Positions 1 to 8,465 are shown, counted from the first letter of the stretch. The stretch: DNA of 19,430 nucleotides from an uncultured Eubacteriales bacterium (GCA_934444485.1 CAKSCN010000024.1:1-19430), one strand, 5' to 3'. Notes: generated by a model from the letters alone, not told the origin. Numbers and translations: made by a program.

Positions 1-330
1 AAATACTCCGCACAATATCTATACGGGTTCTCGTCGTTCTCATCGGGATTCAGCTCCACGCCGAAAGCGTCGTACTCGTATCTTCTTACGACGTTTCCGC
101 TTGCATTTACGAGAGCAACGACGTCGCCGTGAGCGTTGAGGACATACCTGTAATCATCGGAGCTGACGAGGTGCAAACCGAAGAAATATGTTGTGTCATC
201 GGTCGCCGTGAACTCATACACCATATTTCCGTTCGACCAGATGAAGTACTTCGTCTCGTCAGTGCCGACCTTCTTCGACTTTCTCAAGCCGTCGATGTAG
301 TAGGTGTATTGGGTTGTTACGTTGTCTGCG
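1..330 (-). pseudogene. Orphan RHS core fragment (truncated duplicate of the main RHS gene)
   Basis: On the minus strand this stretch encodes RHS core sequence collinear with bases 1735-2064 of the main RHS gene, with no insertions or deletions. I count about 41 mismatches in 330 positions, so about 88% identity, and bases 1-76 are an exact match. Homology stops abruptly at base 330, equivalent to about residue 1431 of the main protein. The frame stays open into base 1 and includes the core signature YDAFGVELNP, so the fragment continues beyond the window, possibly into a different toxin tip. Upstream in the same frame a TGA lies about 50 bases before the homology, so there is no RHS N-terminus and no signal peptide. 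A GGGGAGG followed by GTG (GTG at about 352-354) could allow internal initiation but may be chance. The layout matches 'orphan' rhs tips that follow a main toxin/immunity pair. It could alternatively be plain decay. Confidence 0.8.
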
Positions 331-430
331 TTTTCTCTCACGGGGAGACAAAACACGCCGCCTCCCCGTAAGCAGTTTCAATTCACAACCTGATTTTGCT
401 TATCAACAATCTCTGCGGACAATCTCATAT

Positions 431-958
431 TTATGAGCTGAATTCCGACGGATTGGGCAAGTCAGTCACTTCGCAAAAATCGCAGAACAGAACATACAGA
501 TTCTCCAACGCACCTCCGAGATATGAATCCGTATAACGTCCCCAATAATGAACACCTTCATATGCAACATCTATACGGACAGAATCATGGTACCTAACGT
601 TTGTTTTTTCGAGAATCACTTGATACATAAGCTCATCTACATTTCTGATTTGCTTTTCTGTGAGCCTTATCCTCTTGATAATGCTGATTTGAGGAGCATA
701 AATACACGGAGGTTTCATAAAATCTCTTATGTAAACGCCCGGTTCTCTTTTGCCTATATCCCCCTCTTCGATATAGTATAATGTGTTGTCCGGCATTAAA
801 AGAAAGTTATCGTATTTGTCAGAGAAAATCTGCATTCTTATCACTGCATTTTCTTCAAGTTCCGGTGAATACTTTGGTTTCACAGTCTCCGGAAAAATGC
901 AGGCAAATGCAATGAAAGCCGCCGCCGCAAACATCCAATATTTAGTTTTACCTTGCAT
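431..958 (-). CDS. Unrecognised membrane-anchored protein, candidate immunity protein to the RHS toxin
   Basis: A 175-residue protein of no family I recognise. Residues 8-24 are hydrophobic (WMFAAAAFIAFACIF) and preceded by lysines, giving an uncleaved signal anchor or a signal peptide. The FAC near its end is a poor lipobox. The rest is a mixed polar domain with several Tyr/Asp/Glu-rich segments, predicted to lie outside the membrane. Its ATG lies inside the RHS gene: the last 11 bp of the RHS gene overlap it, and the RBS (AGAGGAG, about 10 nt before the ATG) is within the RHS 3' end, so the two are translationally coupled. Position directly behind a polymorphic-toxin tip is the classic place for the cognate immunity gene; that role is inferred from context alone. 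If so, the membrane location would suggest neutralisation at the cell surface. Alternatives are a toxin accessory factor or an unrelated lipoprotein. Confidence 0.85.
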   Translation of the reverse strand: MQGKTKYWMFAAAAFIAFACIFPETVKPKYSPELEENAVIRMQIFSDKYDNFLLMPDNTLYYIEEGDIGKREPGVYIRDFMKPPCIYAPQISIIKRIRLTEKQIRNVDELMYQVILEKTNVRYHDSVRIDVAYEGVHYWGRYTDSYLGGALENLYVLFCDFCEVTDLPNPSEFSS

Positions 959-3900
959 AAAAATGTGCTCCTCTCACCGGAAGTCCATGCTCCATTCTTA
1001 TTTGATTCTCTGTGATACTTGATTTATCAAGCGGATATCCTCTTGCATACACACCTATTGTTTGCATCTCATCCACTGAAGTTGTTTTTTTGTGTTGTTC
1101 CACTTTTCCAGTTGCTTTATTATAGTAATCATAGTATTGCTCAGTGTCTTCCACACTTGGCAGAGAAACACCTCTCATGTCTCTATCCGCATGGATAAGC
1201 TCGTGTGCCAAGGCAATATACAGTGGTCTTCCGCTGTTTTCCAGGGTTCCGAATACATCGTCGCTGTACGTTGCCATTTGATTGTCAGCAGTATCGGAGT
1301 ATATAGTCACAGTGGTATTGCTGCCAGTTCCATTTTGTGAAGCTTCTGTATTACTCGCCGTAGTATTATTTGTTCCTGACCTTCCCAAAGAAACATAGCA
1401 TGTGAACTCACTGTTAATTATCCGCTCTATAAGCTCATCACCGGCACTCAGCGAACTATCGGTTGCACGCTCCGCAATACGTACTTTGCCATTCTCACGA
1501 ACAAGTTTATGATTTGTCAGCTTTTGCAAATACTCCATAACCTTGTCGTGACTTCCATCATCAAATTCAGGAACAGAAAGCACTAATCCCCACGGATCAA
1601 CAAACAGAATCGGATTATTAGCGCAATAAACATACCAATTAAGTCCGTCCATTGTGGGGTCAAGCTGAGTAAATCTGCCGTGGTTGGGGCTATAGTATCT
1701 CGCTCTAAGGTAAATCGTACCGCTCTCGATATCGAAATACTCCGCACAATATCTATACGGGTTCTCGTCGTTCTCATCGGGATTCAGCTCCACGCCGAAA
1801 GCGTCGTACTCATACCGTTTGGTAACTGTGCCGCTTGAATTTACAAGAGCGACGACATCTCCGTGAGCGTTGAGGACATACCTGTAATCATCGGAGCTTA
1901 CAAGGTGAAGACCGAAGAAGTAGGCTGTGTCGGCGGTCGCCGTGAATTCGTACACCATGTTGCCGTTCGACCAGATGAAGTATTTCGTCTCGCCTGTGCC
2001 GATCTTCTTCGACTTACGTAAGCCGTCAATGTAGTAGGTGTAGGTTGTTGTTACGTTGTCTGCGTCACGGTAGGAGAGCTGTTTGTCACGGCAATCGTAG
2101 GAGCGGTTTGTGTTGCCCTCGGTGACGAGGCTTCCCCTGTAGCTGTAGGTGAACTGCGTGACGCTTTCGCCCTCGGTGGTCTTGACAAGCTGATTCTTTG
2201 CGTTGTACTCGCTTATCACCGAGGTCAGCTCGTCGTTGTGGTATGTCAGCTTTCTTATGCGGTTGCCCGAGGGGTCGTACAGGTAATTTGCACGGTAGGA
2301 CGAGTCGGAACGCACTTCGCTGAGAAGCTGTCCGGAGAGATCATAGGTGTATTGAGTTGCATACGGTTCGTCGCCGTTATACTCAAGCTTTGCGCCGATA
2401 TTTCCGTTCGGCTCGAAATAGAATGCATTATTAAAAACAGCTTGCTGCCCTACAGACGCACCGATTGACTCGACCGCATTTGCGGAATTATAGCTGCGGC
2501 TCGTGACAAGGCTGCCGTTCGTCTCGGTTGTGAGGTTGCCGTTTGCGTCGTAGGCGTAGCTTACCGTTTCGCCGTTCTGCGTGACGGCTGCAAGGCGGAG
2601 GAAATCGTCGTAGGTTGAGGTTTTCGTTATCTTCGCCGCACCGTCGAGCTTGAGCGTAAAGCTTGTTTCGCCGCCGAATTCGTTATAGGTGTAGCTCTTG
2701 ACTGCGCTCTTGCCGCCGACGGACTGAGTTTCCTTTGTGAGTCTGCCGAGGGTGTCGTAGACGTAGGCTGACTCCGTCGAATCGACGTCAAGCTCTTCGT
2801 TTCCGTAGTTGTCGCTTTCGTCGTGTTCGTAGTAGTACCAATGTCCGTATGCACTTCCGACGAGTCTGTTGTTCAGGTCGTAGGTGTACATATAGGCGTC
2901 GTCCTTCGTGCCTGCACCGGTGCGGTAATCCTCGGAGACGAGGTTGCCGTAGCGGTCGTAGTCATATTCGAGGAAATTCCACACGCCGTCCTCCGGTTCG
3001 TCGCCGGTGGTCGATTTTCTCAAAAGGAAGCCTTTGGGGTCGTAGTCGTAATACTCGACGTGTTCCAGCTCATCGGTCTCGCTTATGAGGTAGCCGAAGG
3101 CATCGTATTCATACGAAATGTGCGGACTCGGATATATTTCTTCCGTAAAGTAGTCGTCAAACGGCTGATACATTCCGTCGTACACATCGGTTACATTTCC
3201 GGCCGTGTCATAGAGATAATGCGTATACGACCATGACGAGCCTGTCTGCTTCACCGCAACGTCCGTGAGATATCCCATATGGTTATAGGTATATTCGGTG
3301 CGGCTGTCGTCAGCCGCCGTACCGCCCGCCACAGTTTCGGCAGTCACGTTTCCGACGCCGTCGTAGTATGTCTTTTTAACGTAGGTTTTCGTACCCGAAG
3401 CGTCGCTTACGGGAGCTGTGAACTTAATCACTCTTCCGGCTTCGTCGTAGGTATAGTTTGTGAAATTGCCCTTGTAGTCGCTCTCGGACGTTTTTCTGCC
3501 GAGTGCGTCGTAAACTATCGAGCGTGAGTTGCCGTCGGCATTTGTTTCCGAAACGACTCGACCTGTATAGTCGTAGGAATATTCGGTTATCGTTACCTTT
3601 CTGTTTCCGTCAAGGTAATACTTTTCGGTCACTCTGCCGAGAGAGTCTCTGTCATAGTATACCGCACCGTAGAGATAATTGCTGCCGAGAACGCCGCTTT
3701 CCGCAACGGTATCGCCGAACAGATCTGCGTATACTGCGCTTACGTAATTCCCCTCAAAGTCGGAGTAAAGCGTTCTTATGCACTTCACGGTTCTGTCGCC
3801 GACCGTTATCTCGACGGGAGCGTAGGAATAGCTTTCGGATTTGTAAATCTCTCCGCCGCCCGTTCCGGAAACCGTGTAGGAATTAACGGTGATGCGTCCG

Positions 3901-6353
3901 AGACCGTCATAGCCGGTGTAGGTTGCGTAATCTCCGCCGGGGTTCTCGACGTACTCTACAAACGGTTTGCCCGATTCGTAGTAATTTTGGAACATACGGA
4001 TTATTGCGGTCTCTGTTCCGTGAGAAGCACTTTCGAGCATGAGGTTGCCGTTGTCGGAGAAGTACAGTGACCTTGTTGCGCCGTTGAGGTCGGTATACGA
4101 CACGCTGTTATTCGTATCATTGTAATTGTACGATATTTCTTCGCCGTTGTCAAGGGTAATCTTGTTAATTCTACCCAAAATATCGTATTCTCTTGCGGTT
4201 ACAGCTCCGTTTGGGTCGGTGAAGCTTGTGACGTTTCCTCGAGAGTCGTAAACGTAATCTGCGCTTCGCGTGCCTGCGGCACCGTCTGCATTTGTCACGG
4301 TCATGGAGACCGACGAGATAAGGCTTGTGCCGTCGGCATATGTATAATTCGTCGCTATGCCTGCACCGGCGGCGATATCTTTCCATACTTCACGCTTCGT
4401 GACATTTCCGTATGTGTCGTACTCGTACTCCGTCTTTTCCTTCAGGACGTTGTTTGCGAAAACTTCCTCACGGACGACGTTCTTCTTATCCGCAGAAAGC
4501 GTATTCACCTTTTTGACCGTGGTTTCGGAGTCTGTCATATAGCGGATTTCGGTCGGTATGCTGTAGGTATCGTCGTATGTATAGTAGGTCTTGAAGAGGT
4601 CGCTGTCGTCGGTCGCACGTGCGCTCTTTGCGGAGATCACTCTGCCGTAGTCGTCGTAGGTTGTTGTCGAAGTATACTCGGGCGACGGAGTGAAGCCGAG
4701 GTACTTTGTTTTTACGGACAGAGGCTTATCGAGGCGTGTGCCGTAATAGGTCTCGGTTTCGCTGTGCGGAGTGTTCGGGTATGCGGCGTAGTCGGTGACT
4801 GTTGTGGTGTATTTGACTTCGTCTCCGAAGGTGTACGAGGGATACACCCTTCCCGGGTCTTGCACCTTGAACACATACTTTTTCGGGTTTTCTTCGGCAT
4901 CACCGCTTACGGTAACGGAGTACTCAAAGTCGTCGCTAAGGTTTGTGGTACCTATGCCTTCATAGTAACCGGTGTGGTTGCCGACGTATTCGTAATTTTT
5001 CGTCTGAAAGTAGTTGTCGTCGTTGCGGCTTATTGACGCTATTCTGTAGAATGTGCGTGCATTCGTATCGCACTCGAGGGTTTGAGTAGAGGAATATGTG
5101 TAATCGTTTCTGCCGCCGTGAGGGAAAACTATGCCTGTAAGGATTACGTTGTCAGCCGCATAGCCGTTTGTGGTCGTGACCGGCATATTCTCATACTCAA
5201 AGCTTGTTGTTACGCATGAGTTCGCACCCGAATAGCGTGACAGAGACGACAGTGTATAATATGTGCCGTTTCTGCTTGAGCCGGTGACTTTTTGGGTGAC
5301 AAGCTCGGTTTTTGTTACGCCGTCGGCACTTATCGTATACTTGTAGCCGTTTGTGAGTGTATCTCTCGTTATCGTGATGCTCTTTCCGGACGGATATTCG
5401 ATTCGAGACGGAAGGTCTCCGGAATAGAAGAAATCGACGGTGTTTCCGTATCTGTCCTCAATGCGGAGTATTTTTCCCGCGGAGGTAAAGTAGTATGATG
5501 TGCCGTTCGGAATTGTAAAGCGGTCGTGACAGGAATAACCGTTTATATCGTGATTCTTTTTGCTGTAGGCGGAGTCGTAGGTTATATCTATTCCCCTATA
5601 GCTGTAATTTCCGCGTTTGCCCTCAAACGAACCTGAGCCGTAGCCGGGAATGCTTATCGAGCTGTTATGGACATACGGAAGGTCGAGCTTCCAGCCTGCG
5701 GCGAGAGAGTATTGTTCGTTTCGTCGCATTGTACATAAGTCCAAATAGGTATACGGTTCGGTTGCTGTTGAACCGACTCTCACCTGAAGGTAACTCTCAT
5801 CAATCCATGAAGAATCACTGTTATACGAAAGCTCAAGATTGAAGCCCGCAAGACCTCTTCCGGGAAGCGTTGCAAGGTTTTCGGTATATGAGAGCGTGCC
5901 GTTGCTCATTGACACACTTTCGTTGGCGTTGTTTTTCACGGAGTACGGGGCTATGGGGTTTGTGGGAAGTCTTTCGCCCGAGAACTCGTCGTATTCCGAA
6001 GACTGCGGTGAAACAGAGTCGGCAGAGTCGGCTTCGTCGCCCTCATGCAGGGAGGAATCGACAGCGGCGTCCTCTTTCTCGGCTTCAAGAAAAGCTTCTC
6101 TATCCTTCAGGTAATCGGAGTGAGCGTCTTTGTTTTCTTTTATTTTTTTCGCAAGCTCGGTTTCGTACTCATTTATTATCTCACGGCTGCGCTCGGAGGA
6201 GCTTTTCTTCGGAAGCGGGATGTACTCGGAGGCTGTAACATTTTCTGCCATCCTGTCCTCACGTTCGCCGACTGCATACACAGGCACGGTGCTTGTAACA
6301 ATCATTGCGGCGGTGAGCGTTATCGATAGTAGGGATTTTATACTGTTAATCAT
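948..6353 (-). CDS. Secreted RHS/YD-repeat polymorphic toxin with C-terminal NleD-like (M91-type) metallopeptidase tip
   Basis: An 1,801-residue protein. I chose the ATG at 6353 because AAGGAG sits 7 nt upstream and a Sec signal peptide follows at once (residues 1-27, cleavage after VYA); an in-frame ATG 36 bases upstream has no comparable RBS. Residues 40-120 are charged and helix-prone. From about residue 130 there is a WapA-like N-terminal beta region, then a long series of YD repeats (for example YDSRGNVTSFTDPNG, YVYDTLGRLTKE, YAYDANGNLT) that would form the RHS cocoon. The conserved core end occupies about 1516-1589, including YLRARYYSPNHGRF and LNWYVYCANNP and ending in DPWG at 1586-1589. 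What follows is the variable tip: a Ser/Thr/Asn-rich linker at about 1657-1682, then HELIH at 1717-1721 within LAHELIHADRDMRG, DEMQTIG (E1762, possible third zinc ligand), and ITENQIRMEHGLP. This motif order matches the M91/NleD zinc peptidase family. RHS proteins of Gram-positives (WapA type) deliver such tips between cells. The target is unknown. No frameshift is seen over the whole length. Confidence 0.93.
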   Translation of the reverse strand: MINSIKSLLSITLTAAMIVTSTVPVYAVGEREDRMAENVTASEYIPLPKKSSSERSREIINEYETELAKKIKENKDAHSDYLKDREAFLEAEKEDAAVDSSLHEGDEADSADSVSPQSSEYDEFSGERLPTNPIAPYSVKNNANESVSMSNGTLSYTENLATLPGRGLAGFNLELSYNSDSSWIDESYLQVRVGSTATEPYTYLDLCTMRRNEQYSLAAGWKLDLPYVHNSSISIPGYGSGSFEGKRGNYSYRGIDITYDSAYSKKNHDINGYSCHDRFTIPNGTSYYFTSAGKILRIEDRYGNTVDFFYSGDLPSRIEYPSGKSITITRDTLTNGYKYTISADGVTKTELVTQKVTGSSRNGTYYTLSSLSRYSGANSCVTTSFEYENMPVTTTNGYAADNVILTGIVFPHGGRNDYTYSSTQTLECDTNARTFYRIASISRNDDNYFQTKNYEYVGNHTGYYEGIGTTNLSDDFEYSVTVSGDAEENPKKYVFKVQDPGRVYPSYTFGDEVKYTTTVTDYAAYPNTPHSETETYYGTRLDKPLSVKTKYLGFTPSPEYTSTTTYDDYGRVISAKSARATDDSDLFKTYYTYDDTYSIPTEIRYMTDSETTVKKVNTLSADKKNVVREEVFANNVLKEKTEYEYDTYGNVTKREVWKDIAAGAGIATNYTYADGTSLISSVSMTVTNADGAAGTRSADYVYDSRGNVTSFTDPNGAVTAREYDILGRINKITLDNGEEISYNYNDTNNSVSYTDLNGATRSLYFSDNGNLMLESASHGTETAIIRMFQNYYESGKPFVEYVENPGGDYATYTGYDGLGRITVNSYTVSGTGGGEIYKSESYSYAPVEITVGDRTVKCIRTLYSDFEGNYVSAVYADLFGDTVAESGVLGSNYLYGAVYYDRDSLGRVTEKYYLDGNRKVTITEYSYDYTGRVVSETNADGNSRSIVYDALGRKTSESDYKGNFTNYTYDEAGRVIKFTAPVSDASGTKTYVKKTYYDGVGNVTAETVAGGTAADDSRTEYTYNHMGYLTDVAVKQTGSSWSYTHYLYDTAGNVTDVYDGMYQPFDDYFTEEIYPSPHISYEYDAFGYLISETDELEHVEYYDYDPKGFLLRKSTTGDEPEDGVWNFLEYDYDRYGNLVSEDYRTGAGTKDDAYMYTYDLNNRLVGSAYGHWYYYEHDESDNYGNEELDVDSTESAYVYDTLGRLTKETQSVGGKSAVKSYTYNEFGGETSFTLKLDGAAKITKTSTYDDFLRLAAVTQNGETVSYAYDANGNLTTETNGSLVTSRSYNSANAVESIGASVGQQAVFNNAFYFEPNGNIGAKLEYNGDEPYATQYTYDLSGQLLSEVRSDSSYRANYLYDPSGNRIRKLTYHNDELTSVISEYNAKNQLVKTTEGESVTQFTYSYRGSLVTEGNTNRSYDCRDKQLSYRDADNVTTTYTYYIDGLRKSKKIGTGETKYFIWSNGNMVYEFTATADTAYFFGLHLVSSDDYRYVLNAHGDVVALVNSSGTVTKRYEYDAFGVELNPDENDENPYRYCAEYFDIESGTIYLRARYYSPNHGRFTQLDPTMDGLNWYVYCANNPILFVDPWGLVLSVPEFDDGSHDKVMEYLQKLTNHKLVRENGKVRIAERATDSSLSAGDELIERIINSEFTCYVSLGRSGTNNTTASNTEASQNGTGSNTTVTIYSDTADNQMATYSDDVFGTLENSGRPLYIALAHELIHADRDMRGVSLPSVEDTEQYYDYYNKATGKVEQHKKTTSVDEMQTIGVYARGYPLDKSSITENQIRMEHGLPVRGAHFYAR

Positions 6354-6385
6354 ATTTTTCTCCTTGCTGTCAATATCTGTTACGG

Positions 6386-6589
6386 TCAACGTGTGAATTC
6401 AAGTGTTATGTACAATGCCGTCGCTTCTTTTACAATGCACGAGTCCCAAATGCGGTTGGGGACTTCAAGAAATTCAGGCACGGCAGTTTGGAAAGTGTAG
6501 TATTTCGTTCCTCTGGAGCTGCCGAAAACAACAACCGTACCGATAAGCGGCAATGTTTCGCAGGCGATTATATTCATGTACGAGTCCAA
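6386..6589 (-). CDS. Probable displaced C-terminal end of the upstream secreted protein (-1 frame)
   Basis: An open stretch of about 67 codons overlaps the 3' end of the upstream secreted-protein gene in the -1 frame and ends 32 bases before the RHS start. There is no ATG with an RBS; a TTG at 6589 has no Shine-Dalgarno sequence. The codon choice and the alternating hydrophobic pattern (LPLIGTVVVFG, ALYITLEFTR) look like real coding for beta strands. Restoring one G in the TGGACT near 6587 would join the two frames as ...IENMVPWDSYMNII..., giving a longer secreted protein that ends right before the RHS gene. I see no classical X XXY YYZ slippery heptamer in the overlap, so a one-base deletion or an assembly error is likelier than programmed frameshifting. 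A chance open frame remains possible. Confidence 0.45.
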   Translation of the reverse strand: MDSYMNIIACETLPLIGTVVVFGSSRGTKYYTFQTAVPEFLEVPNRIWDSCIVKEATALYITLEFTR

Positions 6590-8088
6590 GGTACCATATT
6601 TTCGATGCTTTCCGTCAATCCGTTTTCCGTCAACGTGACATCGACGGAATTATCGTTGTACAGCTTCACTTCGAGGGTGGCTTCCGTTTGCGGCGCACCA
6701 TATGACCGAGCGTCCGCCTCGCTCTTGAAGAACCCGATATAATCGAGAAGTAGGTAATCCCCTATTTCCGCATTATCGCCGCCTCGAATAGGGTGGAACG
6801 TAAGGATATTGCCGGCTCCGTCGGCACTTCCCCACTCGATTCCCGCTACGCTTGTTATCCACTCGCCGTTTTTATTTTTGGGCAAAACAAACAGTGCGTG
6901 ATTTGTTGCCGATGCGCTGTAGCCTTCACGGAGGCTCGAGGTATAGGTGCGTGACGGGTCTGCAAAGCCATACTTATATCTTACCGCAACATAACCGAAT
7001 TTTGATTTGTCGAGGTACTTTCTGACGAGCTTCGTCGTATCTATTTCGGCTTTGCCGACGTTGCTTATTCTTGTGAAGGTCATTTTGAGTGCGCCGTCCT
7101 GCGGCTCTTCATCGAATTCGAGTACGCCGTCGGGGTCGAACGCTATTCCGCAAAGCTCCTCTCCCCTTATCACGACGTTGTCGATCGACTCGACGGAGTC
7201 ATCAATTTCGGAAAGCTCGTTCATGTACGAATGTGCGGTATCGAAATCCTTGAAAAAGCCGATATAGCCGAGGCAAAACTCTTCATCCTCAAGCTCATTC
7301 GCCTTAGCGTCTCCGAACACGGAAAAGTGGTACTGTTTAAGGACAGAGTCGGGATTTGTTGAGATGGGAATAATTGCACCTATCCACTTGTCTGTCTCGG
7401 GCGGCGCGAACGTATACACGCCGCTCAGATTTACGCCGCTTATCATATTAAAGCTCAGTACGCCGTCGGCATACGTCGTTTTGTAAAGAACCTTCATAAA
7501 AGAATATTCGCCCATGCCGATGTTTAAGGAATACCTGTCAACCTTCGGTATGAGCGAATCACTTGTCGGAGTAAGCTTTATATATGTAAAACCGTTTTCC
7601 GCAACCTGAGTTTTTGTGAGTCGGTGGTAAGCATTGCCGAGAGCGTCGCCGGACAATACGCAATACTCATCTGTGACTGTGGGAGGGGCGGCGTTCCGCA
7701 ATGCAGCTTCCTGCTCATCTTCCTCAATCTCGGCATCGGTCGGGACGGCTTTTTCCGCCTCTTCCGCTTCATCTGCTTCTTCAGTGCCGTCTGTTTCAAC
7801 GACATCGTCCGAACTCTCATTTTCGCTTGCCGAAGGTTCTGTTTCTGCGGCGGACTCCTCCGTCGTGTCTTCGGAATCGTTCGGACTTCTCTCGTTTACT
7901 GTATCGGTTACGGAACTTTCGGGAATGTCGTCGTTTGACAAATCAAGACTGCCCTCGTCAGAAACTTGAATCGTAGTTTCGGGCGAATCGGTTTCTGCGG
8001 TTTCCGCCGCCTGCGAATATACTCTTGCGGTACACACGGTAAGCGTCAGGGCGAATGCAAGGAGGATAGCCGGAAGTCTTCTCTTCAT
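6574..8088 (-). CDS. Secreted acidic protein with two related C-terminal modules
   Basis: A 504-residue protein from the ATG at 8088 (AAAGGA about 11 nt upstream; a TTG two codons earlier is an alternative start). Residues 1-25 form a Sec signal peptide (MKRRLPAILLAFALTLTVC). Residues 30-140 are a Ser/Thr/Glu/Asp-rich, almost base-free linker, as in cell-wall spacers. Two modules of about 150-170 residues follow. Both end in the same signature, LGYIGFFKDFDTAHSY and LDYIGFFKSEADARSY, which suggests an internal duplication. Such aromatic-rich beta domains are common in surface proteins of gut Clostridia and may bind glycans, but I cannot name the family. The frame ends at TGA (6574) shortly after a plausible continuation in another frame (6589-6386). 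No terminator separates it from the RHS gene, so co-transcription and a role in wall attachment or presentation of the toxin are possible but inferred. Confidence 0.85.
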   Translation of the reverse strand: MKRRLPAILLAFALTLTVCTARVYSQAAETAETDSPETTIQVSDEGSLDLSNDDIPESSVTDTVNERSPNDSEDTTEESAAETEPSASENESSDDVVETDGTEEADEAEEAEKAVPTDAEIEEDEQEAALRNAAPPTVTDEYCVLSGDALGNAYHRLTKTQVAENGFTYIKLTPTSDSLIPKVDRYSLNIGMGEYSFMKVLYKTTYADGVLSFNMISGVNLSGVYTFAPPETDKWIGAIIPISTNPDSVLKQYHFSVFGDAKANELEDEEFCLGYIGFFKDFDTAHSYMNELSEIDDSVESIDNVVIRGEELCGIAFDPDGVLEFDEEPQDGALKMTFTRISNVGKAEIDTTKLVRKYLDKSKFGYVAVRYKYGFADPSRTYTSSLREGYSASATNHALFVLPKNKNGEWITSVAGIEWGSADGAGNILTFHPIRGGDNAEIGDYLLLDYIGFFKSEADARSYGAPQTEATLEVKLYNDNSVDVTLTENGLTESIENMVPWTRT

Positions 8089-8311
8089 TGTCAAACCATT
8101 CCTTTCGTTCTGTTCGGTTTTCGTCTTTGTTGTTTTGTTTTCTCGTGCCGCCGGGTCTGTAATTCATCACTCCTTTTTTCTTCACATCGTTCACAGTTTG
8201 TTTTTGTGTGATGTTTATTTTCAACAACAGTATACTACTCGCACAGATGCATTTCGTTTGTTTTGTGATAACATTGTGTGAACAAAATGCAAATGTTACC
8301 AAATAGTACAT

Positions 8312-8340
8312 TTCATACCGGCAATTTATATTTATATCAA
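8312..8340 (-). promoter_or_regulatory. Candidate sigma-A promoter for the secreted protein / RHS operon
   Basis: On the minus strand TTGATA (8340-8335), a 17-nt spacer and TATGAA (8317-8312). The -35 matches 5 of 6 consensus bases and the -10 matches 4 of 6. A second possible -10 (TATACT, 8234-8229) lacks a good -35. It would leave a leader of more than 200 nt. Confidence 0.3.
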
Positions 8341-8436
8341 ACGCTGTGAACCCATACCGAAAGGCATTCATATCGGCATCTCTACGTGCTTTTACGTCAA
8401 AGATATTGCTATTTTCTTAATTCTTTGAAAAAGCTC

Positions 8437-8465
8437 TTGATTTTTTTCGGATTGTGTGATATAAT
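8437..8465 (+). promoter_or_regulatory. Strong sigma-A promoter for the CNNM transporter gene
   Basis: TTGATT (8437-8442), 17-nt spacer and a perfect TATAAT (8460-8465) preceded by TGA, an extended -10 element. Transcription would start near 8472, leaving a leader of about 75 nt. The leader is too short for a known magnesium riboswitch such as the M-box. Confidence 0.8.

Noticed and set aside
341..368. Inverted repeat CGGGGAG / CTCCCCG downstream of the immunity candidate
   Set aside because: The loop is 14 nt and no T-run follows on either strand, so I do not call it a terminator.
2823..3236. Long plus-strand open frames opposite the RHS gene (this and several others between 1092 and 6396)
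   Set aside because: They are mirror frames of a continuous 1,801-codon gene with clear family motifs; they have no RBS and low-complexity Arg/Val/Ser composition.
6354..6573. Independent promoter directly upstream of the RHS gene
   Set aside because: TTGACC and TTGACA-like hexamers occur near 6370-6395 on the minus strand, but none has a -10 box at 16-18 nt.
7958..8167. 69-codon minus-strand frame with ATG just after AAAAAAGGAG
   Set aside because: The spacing between GGAG and ATG is only 2 nt, and the frame overlaps the signal-peptide codons of the secreted protein in another frame. It might be a leader peptide, but nothing else supports it.
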